Source of the DNA: Synechococcus sp. BIOS-U3-1
GTDB lineage: Bacteria > Cyanobacteriota > Cyanobacteriia > PCC-6307 > Cyanobiaceae
Length of the DNA: 64,000 bases
Reading direction: 5' to 3'
Assembly (NCBI RefSeq): GCF_014279975.1
Contig: NZ_CP047936.1
Location: forward strand, 2,356,001 to 2,420,000
Positions 17,450-26,392 of the stretch are shown here, one piece after another. The position numbers and the translations under genes are program-made. Every line of letters starts with the position of its first letter. The first letter of the stretch is position 1. The notes beneath the pieces were generated by a model. It was given only the letters and a program-made list of their open reading frames with translations, had not been told where the DNA came from and did not search any database.

Positions 17450-18025
17450 ATGGCGGAGACCTCTCCAACCCTGCGGCAGCGTCTGGGAGGACGCAGTCTC
17501 TATCTGGTGGGCATGATGGGCAGCGGCAAAACCAGCACCGGCAGGCCCTTAGCGGAGAAGCTGGGGTATGGATTCGTCGACGCGGATGCGGTAATCGAGC
17601 AGGTGGCTGGCTGCACCATCTCCGAAATCTTTGAACGTGATGGTGAAGAGGAATTCCGCAGCCTCGAAACGCAGGTGATGAGGTCCATCAGCGAACGTCA
17701 TTCACTCGTCGTGGCTACCGGTGGCGGGGTTGTCACCCGAATCGAAAACTGGGGAATGATGCAGCAGGGCATCGTGATCTGGCTCGACGTCGAACGCCGT
17801 CAGCTGCTGCAACGCCTGCAGAGCGACTCCACTCAACGGCCGCTATTGATGACAGAGGATCCTGCCGAAGCACTTGACGCGATTCTCAAGCAGCGACGGC
17901 CTCTGTACGACGAGGCCGATCTCACAGTGGTGATCGAGTCCGAATCAGCCGACGTCGTTGCAGACGGAATCATTCAGCTGCTGCCGGAATTGATCAAGGA
18001 TCCACCCAAAGAACGACCGGAATGA
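17450..18025 (+). CDS. aroK: Shikimate kinase
   Basis: A 191-residue P-loop kinase that phosphorylates shikimate in aromatic amino acid synthesis. Walker A is [15 protein letters not shown] (residues ~21-35), the shikimate-binding aspartate is in DADAVIE, and FRSLE and ATGGGVVTR match the substrate-binding motifs in order. The LID arginine is in the STQRPLLM region. The length is normal. ATG at 17450 is 51 nt from the divergent pterin-synthase gene. It is convergent with the small gene ending at 18029. Confidence 0.95.
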   Translation: MAETSPTLRQRLGGRSLYLVGMMGSGKTSTGRPLAEKLGYGFVDADAVIEQVAGCTISEIFERDGEEEFRSLETQVMRSISERHSLVVATGGGVVTRIENWGMMQQGIVIWLDVERRQLLQRLQSDSTQRPLLMTEDPAEALDAILKQRRPLYDEADLTVVIESESADVVADGIIQLLPELIKDPPKERPE

Positions 18026-18028
18026 GAA

Positions 18029-18292
18029 TCAGGAGCCAGGTGGATCCAGACGCACCGCGTACCACTGCAGAGCGATGCCAGGCGAAATTTCCAGTTCACA
18101 GGCTGTATCCATCAGGCGAAGTGCCGCCTGTTCAGGGCTCTCACAACTGCTGAGATCCGAAGGCCAGGGATCCAGATCCTGCAGTCGGCCGGCAAGCCAT
18201 GTCAGGGTGTCGTCCGCTGTCAGCAGCTGTTCAGGTTCGCCTGGCACCAACACCACGTAGTGATCGAGGGATCGAATCAGAGGGTCGGACAT
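18029..18292 (-). CDS. Conserved small cyanobacterial protein, unknown
   Basis: An 87-residue acidic soluble protein (start MSDPLIRSLDHYVVLVPGEPE, end ALQWYAVRLDPPGS). No domain was recognised. The frame is open for 11 more codons (to 18325), but ATG at 18292 avoids a larger overlap with the divergent gene. With this choice the two divergent start codons share the tetranucleotide CATG at 18290-18293, so the promoter of each would lie inside the other's coding sequence. Ends 3 nt after the convergent aroK stop. Confidence 0.6.
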   Translation of the reverse strand: MSDPLIRSLDHYVVLVPGEPEQLLTADDTLTWLAGRLQDLDPWPSDLSSCESPEQAALRLMDTACELEISPGIALQWYAVRLDPPGS

Positions 18293-19001
18293 GGCAAAAC
18301 CGTTGTTGACACTGCTGATCACCATGCTGCTGCAGATTGTGTCGGTTCAGTCCGCCGATGCGGCCAGTGATCGTGGAATCAGCTTCCTTGAGCAGCGATT
18401 CCAAAACTGGCCGCAATGGTCCTTGCCGGCACCTCTGCCTCGACCCCGCGCCAAACAAGACCTGATCTATCCCGACTGGTTTTTAGGGACATGGCAGGTG
18501 ACCAGTGAGGCACTCGATGATTCAGGCCAACCCATTCCCAACGATCGCCCCCTTGTGCATGAGGTCCGTTTCCTGCGCAACCGTCGCAGCGAACTCATTG
18601 GTGACCGCCCCTTCAACGCTGCTGCGGTTGGGAAAGCACTGCTTGGCGATCAATTGCTGTCGGTCGAACAGGATCCCAACCAGGTGAACCGTCAACTGGC
18701 GAGGTTTCGAGACGATGTGTTGCTCGAAACCACCGTGATTGGCCGGCGAGAGACGAGCCCGCAAAAGGGCTCTGATTTCTTCAGTGATGAACTCGTCTTG
18801 CAGATCCTGCACGGACCGGGGGCGCCGCGGCTGAGCAGGATTGAAACCCTCACGCACTACATGCAGTGTGGAGAAGACATCTGCGCCGACCAGCGTCAGG
18901 TGAGCCATGCAGGGCCTGGCCTGGAAACCGACCAGACACTGGCGGGACGCAGCAGCCGTTTCAAGCTCAGGCTCAGACCACTGGAGCTGGATCAAGGTTG
19001 A
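18291..19001 (+). CDS. Exported cyanobacterial protein (DUF6816-like), unknown
   Basis: A 236-residue protein with an N-terminal signal peptide (hydrophobic LLTLLITMLLQIVSV, then SADAAS), followed by DLIYPDWFLGTWQVTSEAL, a phrase typical of a lipocalin-like or lumenal protein family shared by cyanobacteria and plastids. The mature domain looks beta-rich and includes two cysteines in MQCGEDICADQ. Likely located in the thylakoid lumen or periplasm. Its family assignment to DUF6816 is from memory and uncertain. The C-terminus overlaps the convergent GST gene by 29 nt. Confidence 0.6.
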   Translation: MAKPLLTLLITMLLQIVSVQSADAASDRGISFLEQRFQNWPQWSLPAPLPRPRAKQDLIYPDWFLGTWQVTSEALDDSGQPIPNDRPLVHEVRFLRNRRSELIGDRPFNAAAVGKALLGDQLLSVEQDPNQVNRQLARFRDDVLLETTVIGRRETSPQKGSDFFSDELVLQILHGPGAPRLSRIETLTHYMQCGEDICADQRQVSHAGPGLETDQTLAGRSSRFKLRLRPLELDQG

Positions 19002-19707
19002 TCAGCCGACTCTCCAGTTGATCGCGCCAGCGAAACAGGTCCTGAAGACGGGGATGATCACTGATCCCTGGAACACCTCGACCGGCGAGTGATTCTCCCG
19101 AGGAAGCAGGAAAACGAAGCAGCGACAACTGAGCAGATACAGCAAGATCCGCAAGGCTGACGCCATCTCCAACCAGAAAGCCATTGAGATCCAGGCCCTC
19201 CGCGACGGCACACAGGCTGCTGAGCATTGACGCTCTCTGCTCCTGACCGAGCAATTCACCAAGACTGCTGAGCCAACCACCTGGCAGACCCGACATCACC
19301 TGACGCACCGGTGAGGGAACATCATCCGGGAGCAGCACGTCTCGCAGCTGAGCATCATCGGCAGCCGCCTGAACAAGCGCAGCCCTGACCGCAGCGGCAA
19401 GGGTGGTATCGGCCCAATCTTCAATCAGCTGCATCTGAGCGCGCTGGCGGGGATCAGAGGGAATCAACGCCGGCTCGGGCCGGAGTTCTTCCAGATAGCG
19501 GCAGATGGCACTGGAATCAGACACCACAACCTCCCCATCCACAAGAACGGGGACTTGCCGTTGGCCGGAAAGCCGGAAGAGTGAAATCTGACCAATGCCA
19601 GGGGTGACTTCAACCTCGCGATAACTGAGTCCCTTGGCTTGCAACGCCATCCGTACCTTGAGGCAGAAGGCCGAGTGACGAAACTGATGAAGCTCCAGCA
19701 CGATCAA
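18973..19707 (-). CDS. Glutathione S-transferase family protein
   Basis: A 244-residue protein. The N-terminal thioredoxin-fold domain reads LELHQFRHSAFCLKVRMALQ, with RQVPVLVDGEVVVSDSSAIC giving the cis-proline and the SDSSAI glutathione-binding motif; the C-terminal helical domain begins around residue 95 with MQLIEDWADTTL. The family conjugates or transfers glutathione, or acts in redox repair. The substrate cannot be told. It begins at 19707, just left of the AT-rich segment, and may mark the edge of the conserved backbone. Confidence 0.85.
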   Translation of the reverse strand: MIVLELHQFRHSAFCLKVRMALQAKGLSYREVEVTPGIGQISLFRLSGQRQVPVLVDGEVVVSDSSAICRYLEELRPEPALIPSDPRQRAQMQLIEDWADTTLAAAVRAALVQAAADDAQLRDVLLPDDVPSPVRQVMSGLPGGWLSSLGELLGQEQRASMLSSLCAVAEGLDLNGFLVGDGVSLADLAVSAQLSLLRFPASSGESLAGRGVPGISDHPRLQDLFRWRDQLESRLINLDPAPVV

Positions 19708-19755
19708 ATTGACTCAAATTCCAATGTAGGCACCAACTGATTTTTTCGCCGAAGG

Positions 19756-19767
19756 TGTCTGTAGACA
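19756..19767. promoter_or_regulatory. Short inverted repeat upstream of the orphan gene
   Basis: TGTCT and AGACA face each other with a 2-nt spacer in the AT-rich 134-nt leader of the orphan gene at 19842. It has the form of a dimeric operator half-site pair, but it is short enough to occur by chance. Confidence 0.2.
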
Positions 19768-19841
19768 AAAGAAAAGAAAATCACAAATTACCTGACTCCA
19801 ACGCCGGCAATTGCTAACAAAAAAGTAGCCTGAATTTTTCA

Positions 19842-20825
19842 ATGACGGAAACAGTAAATCAATACAACTTGAACAAACATCTTCTCCTAGACTGGGACAT
19901 ACCCGATCCATCCGCAGACCTCATTCTTTGGCATGAGGGCTACAAGGCAGCAACTAATTCCACAAGCAAACTCTTTAACGATCAAGAGTGGGAAAAATAC
20001 ACGGATTCAATTATCAATTTCGCCAATCACAACGACTTCAAAGCGATTGGAATTTCCATCGTCTTCGCTGACGACAACTCAACACTTCCCGTCAACGGAG
20101 TGGACTGGATCAACAAATTCATCGCAAAAGCCGAACCAAACTTCAAAATTGGAATTGACATTGGCTACCAAAGCGGCAAAAAACCTATTAATGACACCAA
20201 AAAGTTTCAAGCAATGGCAGAAACTTTGTCTGAGATTAAATCCAAAGAACCTTTGATTATTGGCTTAGACGGAGAACAGAAGGTAGTTGCGGACAACGCC
20301 TTAGAGTTCACAAATAATTTTAAAACGGCTCTCACCGATGCAGGTGTCAAGATCGACGAATTTGTCATTCTCTCGCAGATGAAACCTAAAGCAAACTGGG
20401 AGGGCAACCTGCTTAATGGTTTTGAATTTTACTCTCAGAAGAAAAAAGGCACTCAGAAAAAGAGCTTGAATCATCTCTATAACCAGTACGCGAATAAGCC
20501 CATAAAAGCATTCCAAGAATTCAACGACCTTGTCGAGTCAGGCCAAACAATCGCCAAAGCCTCCGACCTTCCAGGCCCTGGCACAGCACCTGTGTTTGCA
20601 ATCTCTCGGTCTGATGACAATTGCCTGGGCGGAAAGCTGGCATCTGAGTCGAAGTTAAACAAATGCGGCATTACTGATATTTTTGGCCAATGGAGATGGG
20701 ATAAATTCGAAGATTTTCTTGGTCTTTACACTGCCCACTATCCAACTACGGACAAGATCTTCATTTTCCAGGGAGAACAATTACCCTGCGACTGGCTTAC
20801 AGAGGCGCCCAAATGTGCCTGCTAA
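19842..20825 (+). CDS. AT-rich orphan gene, unknown (possible TIM-barrel enzyme)
   Basis: A 327-residue protein that I do not recognise. No signal peptide or membrane segment. Hydrophobic beta-strand-like stretches alternate with helices: HLLLDWDIP, AIGISIVFADD, FKIGIDIGY, LIIGLDGEQ, DEFVILSQM, FGQWRW, KIFIFQGEQ. This pattern, with acidic residues at the strand ends, suggests a TIM-barrel such as a glycoside hydrolase or phosphodiesterase; this is inference. All five cysteines fall in the last ~70 residues (DNC, KCG, PCDW, KCAC). Base and codon use is clearly more AT-rich than its neighbours, it has no evident Shine-Dalgarno, and a gene-poor segment follows. These are signs of recent transfer. 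Confidence 0.65.
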   Translation: MTETVNQYNLNKHLLLDWDIPDPSADLILWHEGYKAATNSTSKLFNDQEWEKYTDSIINFANHNDFKAIGISIVFADDNSTLPVNGVDWINKFIAKAEPNFKIGIDIGYQSGKKPINDTKKFQAMAETLSEIKSKEPLIIGLDGEQKVVADNALEFTNNFKTALTDAGVKIDEFVILSQMKPKANWEGNLLNGFEFYSQKKKGTQKKSLNHLYNQYANKPIKAFQEFNDLVESGQTIAKASDLPGPGTAPVFAISRSDDNCLGGKLASESKLNKCGITDIFGQWRWDKFEDFLGLYTAHYPTTDKIFIFQGEQLPCDWLTEAPKCAC

Positions 20826-21553
20826 ACAATTGCACGAGCCCACTCCGCGCAACTCAATTCTGAGCAAATTAAGCAAGGAAGCAATCAACCCATTGAATTA
20901 CTTTAGCCTCTTGAATATCCCACAATCCAGAAACTCTAATACTCAAACTGCAACATGACCTAAAAACCAAGGCCGATGATTGATTTGCCTTACACCGGCA
21001 CTTATTCAAAATCTATCGGAATTGTTCGACCACTTAAAAGCGAAACATTCCTTGGGGTGGATTGCGAGCTTCGAGGCGGTCCAGTTTCGATGCATTACTG
21101 AGCCGAGACATCAGCCAATTGAGCTAAAGAACCACCATCTGCACCTGATAGTGACCAGGCGCCCCATCACATGAGCGATCGAGCGGTCACAGGCCAGAAG
21201 ACTATGGGTGGAACAGAGCTGCTGATCCGTGGGATGGTCCCCACTGAGCTCTTGTGACTGGCTGAGCTGAGCAGCTGATTGAACAGCGGCTCTGGCACGT
21301 GGCCTTAAAGATGGTTCTTGGTCAAAGAGCGATGATCACCCAGGTTCGAGCAATAACTGCAGTGGATCGTGCCAGCCACAACTTGGGCCAAGAAAGCCGT
21401 CAATCTGATGCTTTTGGCCTAGACAGCCTGGTTAGTCTCAATATCATTTTCGAAAGAGAACTTGCTGTTCGCCGTTGAGTGCGCTCTCTCCTGCAGCATG
21501 CTCAGCCATTACGGGGGCATCGGATTCCCCAAGACACCCTGCGATAACTGGCC
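20826..21553. other. 728-nt segment without a credible gene
   Basis: The first ~150 nt continue the AT-rich composition of the orphan gene; the rest returns to the normal base composition. Short open frames here (for example 20980-21174) have no recognisable features. On the minus strand, 21115-21127 reads TTAGCTCAATTGG, identical to the common tRNA D-arm sequence, yet no anticodon arm or T-arm can be folded around it. The last ~250 nt probably hold the promoter region for the DUF751-rbfA genes. Confidence 0.5.
21104..21140 (-). pseudogene. Possible tRNA fragment (D-arm only)
   Basis: On the minus strand a stretch matching positions 8-20 of many bacterial tRNAs (TTAGCTCAATTGG, 21127-21115) is preceded by a seven-base segment that could be an acceptor 5' strand. 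Downstream there is no five-pair anticodon stem and no GGTTCGAATCC-like T-arm. If real, it is a broken tRNA, of the kind left at an integration site next to a transferred gene; chance similarity cannot be excluded. Confidence 0.2.
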
Positions 21554-21760
21554 ATGAAAGAGTTTTTCATCAACGTGACGCGCTACCCGCGCTATTTAAT
21601 CGCTTTCAGCCTGGGTGTGATCAATTCGGTTGCAGAGCCGCTCGCACGTCGTCGTAGCAACCCAGTGACCGCGGTCGCACTGATTGGGGCTCTGATCAGT
21701 GGCTTCCTCAGTCTGAGCTTTGTCCTGCGTGCCATGGTGTCCTCAGCACCGCAGAGCTGA
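21554..21760 (+). CDS. DUF751 (Ycf33-like) membrane protein
   Basis: A 68-residue protein starting [20 protein letters not shown], with two hydrophobic helices (about 13-28 and 42-62) separated by the basic loop [12 protein letters not shown]. This matches the small cyanobacterial and plastid DUF751/Ycf33 family, whose role is unknown, though a thylakoid location is likely. It ends one nucleotide before the rbfA start and is probably co-transcribed with it. Confidence 0.8.
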   Translation: MKEFFINVTRYPRYLIAFSLGVINSVAEPLARRRSNPVTAVALIGALISGFLSLSFVLRAMVSSAPQS

Positions 21761-21761
21761 C

Positions 21762-22178
21762 ATGGCCCCGGGACGTCGGGTTGAACGCGTTGCAGCCCTC
21801 ATCAGGCGAGAGATCAGTGAACTGCTGATCAATGGGATTCGCGATGAACGCGTGCATCAGGGCATGGTGAGCATCACGCATGTGGAGGTCAGCGGCGACC
21901 TCCAGCACTGCAAGATTTTTGTCAGCGTCCTGGCGGACGACAAAGCTCGCACAGAAGTCATGGACGGTCTGCAAGCCGCCAGCGGCTACCTCAAGGGGGA
22001 ACTGGGTCGTCGTCTGCAGATGAGACGATCCCCTGAAGTGATATTCCAGCTCGACCGCGGTCTCGAGAAGGGAACCACGGTGTTGCACCTTCTCGGAGAA
22101 CTTGAGCGAGAGCGAGAGGTGAAGGGCAGCATCCCTCCTGGCAGCGACGACACTGAGTCTCCAGACTCCAATGACTGA
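21762..22178 (+). CDS. rbfA: Ribosome-binding factor A
   Basis: A 138-residue KH-fold protein needed for 16S rRNA 5' end maturation and cold-tolerant 30S assembly. Conserved phrases: [18 protein letters not shown] at the start, [21 protein letters not shown] in the middle, and [21 protein letters not shown] at 21762 gives the usual N-terminus; an in-frame extension to 21720 would overlap the upstream gene. The end overlaps the GH3 gene by 8 nt. Confidence 0.93.
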   Translation: MAPGRRVERVAALIRREISELLINGIRDERVHQGMVSITHVEVSGDLQHCKIFVSVLADDKARTEVMDGLQAASGYLKGELGRRLQMRRSPEVIFQLDRGLEKGTTVLHLLGELEREREVKGSIPPGSDDTESPDSND

Positions 22179-23787
22179 AGCTGAACGTCGCCAGGCTGTT
22201 GCCAGGCTGCTCGTCATCCGTGCCAGCGGTCATGCCGAAGACCGGCAGCGTCAGTACCCCGTTTGGGAGCACTGCAATCGTGAGCTGCAGAGGCTGCTGA
22301 AGTCAGGAGTTGGCGGGGTGATTCTGCTGGGTGGCAGTGCCACGGAGCTGCAACAACGATGTCGAACGCTTCGAAGCTGGAGCAACAGCGAAGACCTACT
22401 GCTCTGCGCCGACGTGGAAGAAGGAATTGGCCAGAGATTCGCGGGAGCCACTTGGTTGGCTCCACCGATGGCACTGGGCAGGCTCCATCAAACCAACCCG
22501 GATCACGCCCTGGCGCTGGCCGAGCGTTACGGCCGCACAACCGGAGATCAAGCGCACCGATGCGGCCTCAACTGGGTTCTCGCTCCGGTCTGCGATGTGA
22601 ATAGCAATCCTGAGAACCCGGTGATCAATGTGAGGGCGTGGGGCGATCAACCTGAATCCGTTGCGGATCTCGTGGCAGCGTTTCAACGTGGCCTGAATTC
22701 CGCTGGCGTTCTTGGCTGCGCCAAGCATTTCCCAGGTCACGGCGATACAGACCAGGATTCGCACTTAGAGCTTCCTCTGATTAACCACGAACGCAGCCGA
22801 CTCGACCGGGTGGAACTGGTGCCATTCCGGCGATTGATCGACTCGAAAATCGCCAGTGTGATGACAGCACATCTGCTAATCCCGTCACTGGACGACTCGC
22901 AGCCGGCGACCTTGTCGCGAGCGGTGCTGACAGATCTGCTGCGAACAGAGCTTGGTTTCAGTGGCCTCGTCGTCACTGACGCACTGGTGATGGAGGCGAT
23001 CTCCAGCAGGGCAGGTCCGGGAGAAGCCGCGGTTCAGGCCTTCGCTGCTGGAGCGGATCTGATCCTGATGCCCGCTGATGCCGATGCGGCGATCAATGCC
23101 ATCTGCACAGCACTGGCAGACGGCAGGATCCCTGAATCCCGCCTTCACGAGTCACTAAAGCGACGCACAGAAGCCTTGCAGCGCTGCGACAAGCACTCCT
23201 TGAACGACACCGTGGTCGACCTCGAAACAGCAACGGATCGTGGACTGTGCATCGAGCTCATCGACAGCTCACTCGAGGTGCAGGGCCCCCTGCTTCCACA
23301 GCATCGTGAGCAACACGGTGTGACCTTGATCCGAGTGGATGGAGTACTCCCTTGCGCATTTCTGCACGCCAATACCGCAGCGATCACCACACCCGAACGC
23401 CATGGATACAAAGCTCTGATCTGCCACGACAGGGGGATTGAGCCCTGGAGCAACGAGCAATCCCCCGCCGGGCCACTTGATCTGGAGCGATTAGGGAAGG
23501 GGCCCGTTTTCCTGCAGTTGTTTCTGCGCGGCAATCCATTCCGTGCCGGCCAGCAGCGCAAAGAACCCTGGGCTGAAGCCATCCAACAATTGCTGGCAGT
23601 TAAGCGCCTATCGGGCATGGCGATCTACGGCTGTCCCTACCGATGGGACGCGCTGCGCAAGCTCATTCCTGACAACATTCCTGCGGGGTACAGCCCGGGA
23701 CAGATGCCTGAAGCACAGCAGCAGCTGTTGGCACGAATGATGGGGGTCAGCAGCGAAGCGCACGAACGCCAAGACTTCACTGACTAA
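22171..23787 (+). CDS. Glycoside hydrolase family 3 (NagZ-like)
   Basis: A 538-residue protein. The first ~340 residues form a GH3 barrel with [32 protein letters not shown] and the motif [16 protein letters not shown], in which the His/Asp pair of the NagZ subgroup is kept; the nucleophile aspartate is in [13 protein letters not shown]. NagZ enzymes remove N-acetylglucosamine from muropeptides during wall recycling. The extra ~200 C-terminal residues are unlike short NagZ and resemble a degenerate second domain, so beta-glucosidase activity is also possible. It starts inside the end of rbfA. Confidence 0.85.
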   Translation: MTEAERRQAVARLLVIRASGHAEDRQRQYPVWEHCNRELQRLLKSGVGGVILLGGSATELQQRCRTLRSWSNSEDLLLCADVEEGIGQRFAGATWLAPPMALGRLHQTNPDHALALAERYGRTTGDQAHRCGLNWVLAPVCDVNSNPENPVINVRAWGDQPESVADLVAAFQRGLNSAGVLGCAKHFPGHGDTDQDSHLELPLINHERSRLDRVELVPFRRLIDSKIASVMTAHLLIPSLDDSQPATLSRAVLTDLLRTELGFSGLVVTDALVMEAISSRAGPGEAAVQAFAAGADLILMPADADAAINAICTALADGRIPESRLHESLKRRTEALQRCDKHSLNDTVVDLETATDRGLCIELIDSSLEVQGPLLPQHREQHGVTLIRVDGVLPCAFLHANTAAITTPERHGYKALICHDRGIEPWSNEQSPAGPLDLERLGKGPVFLQLFLRGNPFRAGQQRKEPWAEAIQQLLAVKRLSGMAIYGCPYRWDALRKLIPDNIPAGYSPGQMPEAQQQLLARMMGVSSEAHERQDFTD

Positions 23788-23858
23788 ACAAACAAAGCTT
23801 GTCGAAAGCGCAGCCCTGGAACAGCCTTAGCCTCTGCGGCAGTGCTCATCACCAACAC

Positions 23859-25070
23859 ATGCTCAGCCTCTCGATGATCGTGCGCGATGAGGAAGCGCGG
23901 ATCGAGGCCTGCCTCCGCTCTGTCAAGGGCTTCGCGGATGAGATGGTTCTTCTCGATACCGGCTCAGTGGACAACACCATCGCCGTGGCAGAGGCCTGTG
24001 GAGCGCGTGTTGAACGGATGGACTGGCCAGGAGACTTTGCGCCAGCACGCAATGCAGCCCTTGAAATCGTGCGGGGTGACTGGGTTCTGGTGCTCGATGC
24101 CGATGAAGAGCTCCGCTCAGAAGCAATCCCGCAGCTCAAAGCCTTGATGGCACAGCCGGATGTGCTGGTGATCAACTTGCTGCGACACGAACTAGGAGCA
24201 GCAATGGCTCCCTATTCCAATGTGAGCCGCTTGTTTCGCCGACATCCTCGAATCCGATGGAGCAAGCCTTACCACTCGATGATCGACGAGAGCGTAGATG
24301 CTCTGCTGAAGCAGGAGCCTGGCTGGCGCATTGCCAACTGCACTGAACCAGCACTGCTGCATGAGGGATACCGGCCGGATCTGCTGGCTGGATCCGACAA
24401 AGCGCAAAGGCTGCGGCAATCGATGGAGAGCTGGCTGAAAGACCAGCCCGATGATCCCTATGCCTGCGCCAAACTCGGTGCTCTGGAAGTCAGCGACGGC
24501 AACCGGGCCAGAGGGCTCAGTCTCCTTCGCCATGGCCTGGAGCAGTTGCCCGAAGGCGATGGGAGCAGCGCTGAGCGTTATGAATTGCTGCTCAATCTCG
24601 GAATCGCGCTAGCTAGCGACGACAGCGATGCAGCCGTGAAGTGCTATCGCGAGGCTCTGCAGCAACCACTGGAGACTCGCCTGAGCCTTGGCGCGCGTCT
24701 GAACCTGGCGGCCTTGCTGATGCAGCGCAATGAACTGGACGAAGCTATTCAGCTCACCACAACCGCCTGCCAACGAGCACCTGAGGTGGCACTCGCCTGG
24801 TACAACCTTGGACTAATGGAACGTCGTCGTGGCGACCTGCTAGCAGCGATCAAGGCTTACGAGCGATCCCTGAGCGTGAATCCCACCCACGCTGAAAGCC
24901 ATCAGAACCTGGCCGTGGCCAGGCTGATGGGTGGGGACATCGATGGTGCGCGCGCAGGATTCCGCCAGGCCATCGCGCTGCTCCGCGAGCAGGAGCGTCA
25001 GGGAGAAGCCTCCGCCCTGCATGCCCAGGTGCATGGATTAGTGAAGCTGGACGATGAGGCCAGCGCATGA
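23859..25070 (+). CDS. GT2 glycosyltransferase with C-terminal TPR repeats
   Basis: About 403 residues. The N-terminal GT2 domain reads LSMIVRDEEARIEACL, VLLDTGSVDNTIAVAE, FAPARNAALE and VLVLDADEEL (the DxD-type metal site), as in SunS-like enzymes that glycosylate peptides or cysteine residues. The C-terminal half holds several TPR units (for example VALAWYNLGLMERRRGDLLAAIKAY and PTHAESHQNLAVARLM), which bind partner proteins. The frame opens at a TTG (23799), but ATG at 23859 is just ahead of the conserved start. It overlaps hemD by 4 nt. The target is unknown. Confidence 0.87.
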   Translation: MLSLSMIVRDEEARIEACLRSVKGFADEMVLLDTGSVDNTIAVAEACGARVERMDWPGDFAPARNAALEIVRGDWVLVLDADEELRSEAIPQLKALMAQPDVLVINLLRHELGAAMAPYSNVSRLFRRHPRIRWSKPYHSMIDESVDALLKQEPGWRIANCTEPALLHEGYRPDLLAGSDKAQRLRQSMESWLKDQPDDPYACAKLGALEVSDGNRARGLSLLRHGLEQLPEGDGSSAERYELLLNLGIALASDDSDAAVKCYREALQQPLETRLSLGARLNLAALLMQRNELDEAIQLTTTACQRAPEVALAWYNLGLMERRRGDLLAAIKAYERSLSVNPTHAESHQNLAVARLMGGDIDGARAGFRQAIALLREQERQGEASALHAQVHGLVKLDDEASA

Positions 25071-25879
25071 GCTCCGATCAGGCCCAGCCTTTGCAGGGAT
25101 ACACGGTGGTGATCACACGTGCCCGTGAACAGCAGAGCGAAGGTCGCAGGCTGCTGCAGTCTCTTGGTGCCAAGGTGCTCGATTTGCCTGCGCTGGAAAT
25201 CGGACCCCCTGACAGCTGGGCTCCCCTCGACGATGCTCTTGGCGATCTGGAGAACTTTCACTGGTTGATCGTCTCCAGTGCCAATGGCGTGGAAGCCGTG
25301 GAGTCGCGGCTGCAGCTCAGGGGACAAGGACTGATGCAACGCCCCGAGAGCCTCAAAATTGCAGCCGTGGGGCGGAAGACCGCTCAACGACTGGAAGAAC
25401 TGGGTGCACCTGCTGATTTCGTGCCCCCCACATTCGTGGCCGACAGCCTGATCGACCATTTCCCGACCTCTGGTTGGGGGTTGAGAATTCTGCTGCCGCG
25501 GGTGCAGAGCGGCGGACGCACACTGCTTGCAGAAGCTTTTGGAGAAGCGGGCTCACGGGTGGTGGAAGTAGCGGCTTACGAATCACGCTGCCCCACATCC
25601 ATTCCCGCAGACACCCTTGAAGCGCTGGAGAAAGGGGAGGTCGATGTGATCAGTTTCAGCAGCGGTAAAACCGTGACCCACACCGTGCAGCTGCTCGAGA
25701 AAACGCTTGGAAACACATGCACTGACCAGCTATTCAATAAACCTGCTGTGGTTTCAATCGGTCCACAAACCAGTCAACGCTGCAGAGAATTGCTGGGGAG
25801 AGTGGACCAAGAAGCGGCTCCTCACGACCTTGAGGGACTGGTCCAAGCCTGCGTTCAGGCAATGCAGCGGGGGCGCTGA
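25067..25879 (+). CDS. hemD: Uroporphyrinogen-III synthase
   Basis: A 270-residue enzyme that closes and inverts ring D of hydroxymethylbilane to give uroporphyrinogen III, the precursor of chlorophyll, heme and phycobilins. The two-domain fold shows GYTVVITRAREQQSEGRRLL at the N-terminus, DWLIVSS-type strand HWLIVSSANGVEAV, AVGRKTAQRLEELG and LRILLPRVQSGGRTLLAEAF, and the late VDVISFSSGKTVTHTVQLL. It begins in an ATGA overlap with the GT2-TPR gene, and its end overlaps a convergent lipoprotein gene by 25 nt. Confidence 0.9.
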   Translation: MSSDQAQPLQGYTVVITRAREQQSEGRRLLQSLGAKVLDLPALEIGPPDSWAPLDDALGDLENFHWLIVSSANGVEAVESRLQLRGQGLMQRPESLKIAAVGRKTAQRLEELGAPADFVPPTFVADSLIDHFPTSGWGLRILLPRVQSGGRTLLAEAFGEAGSRVVEVAAYESRCPTSIPADTLEALEKGEVDVISFSSGKTVTHTVQLLEKTLGNTCTDQLFNKPAVVSIGPQTSQRCRELLGRVDQEAAPHDLEGLVQACVQAMQRGR

Positions 25880-26391
25880 GACTCTCCGGAGATTGAAAAG
25901 CTCAGACACCCTCGGTCCAGATCAATACTTTGTATGGCCCAACCGATTGGCAGCAGAGTCGCTGCATCGCCAGAGCAGCGGCCACGCGGACCAATGCAGA
26001 CGGTTCCAGACACTTCAGAAAGGCTGACGAGTGCCCGCAATTCAGCACCGACAGCCACCACACCCCGGACCTTGAAATCCGGTACAGAGGCTGCGTTCGG
26101 ATCAATTTGAGAGGCTTCAACAGAAGAACTGATCACGGTTGGCGCGAAAGGGTCGGTTCGGCCTTCCGGCACGGATGACAAAACCTGCTCACGGGTGGGT
26201 AAGGGGGTTAGGCCGGTCGAGGGTGAAGCGGGACTTGGCAGAGACATCTCTGCGACAGGCTTCTCAGCCAACCTCTCATCCGCTGCTGCCTCGGTGTTGT
26301 TGTGCTGTTCACAACCGCTAAGGCATCCCATCGCAACAAGTAGAAGCAAAGCCAGACCAGAAGTTGCAGCTGGAATGGGAGAAGCGATCAC
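25855..26391 (-). CDS. Putative lipoprotein, unknown
   Basis: About 178 residues from GTG at 26391, which directly follows the TGA of the SRPBCC gene. The N-terminus is a lipoprotein signal: hydrophobic GLALLLLVAMGCLSGC with a lipobox LSGC. A variable, proline-rich linker leads to GRTDPFAP, a motif also seen in pilus-assembly and type II secretion lipoproteins (PilP, GspC types), then a small beta domain. A homologue in type IV pilus assembly is possible but the evidence is one short motif. Its end overlaps hemD by 25 nt. Confidence 0.6.
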   Translation of the reverse strand: MIASPIPAATSGLALLLLVAMGCLSGCEQHNNTEAAADERLAEKPVAEMSLPSPASPSTGLTPLPTREQVLSSVPEGRTDPFAPTVISSSVEASQIDPNAASVPDFKVRGVVAVGAELRALVSLSEVSGTVCIGPRGRCSGDAATLLPIGWAIQSIDLDRGCLSFSISGESQRPRCIA

Positions 26392-26392
26392 C

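Noticed and set aside
20980-21174. Small protein gene of 64 codons
   Set aside because: No ribosome site, unusual composition, no hydrophobic or other recognisable pattern, in decayed DNA.
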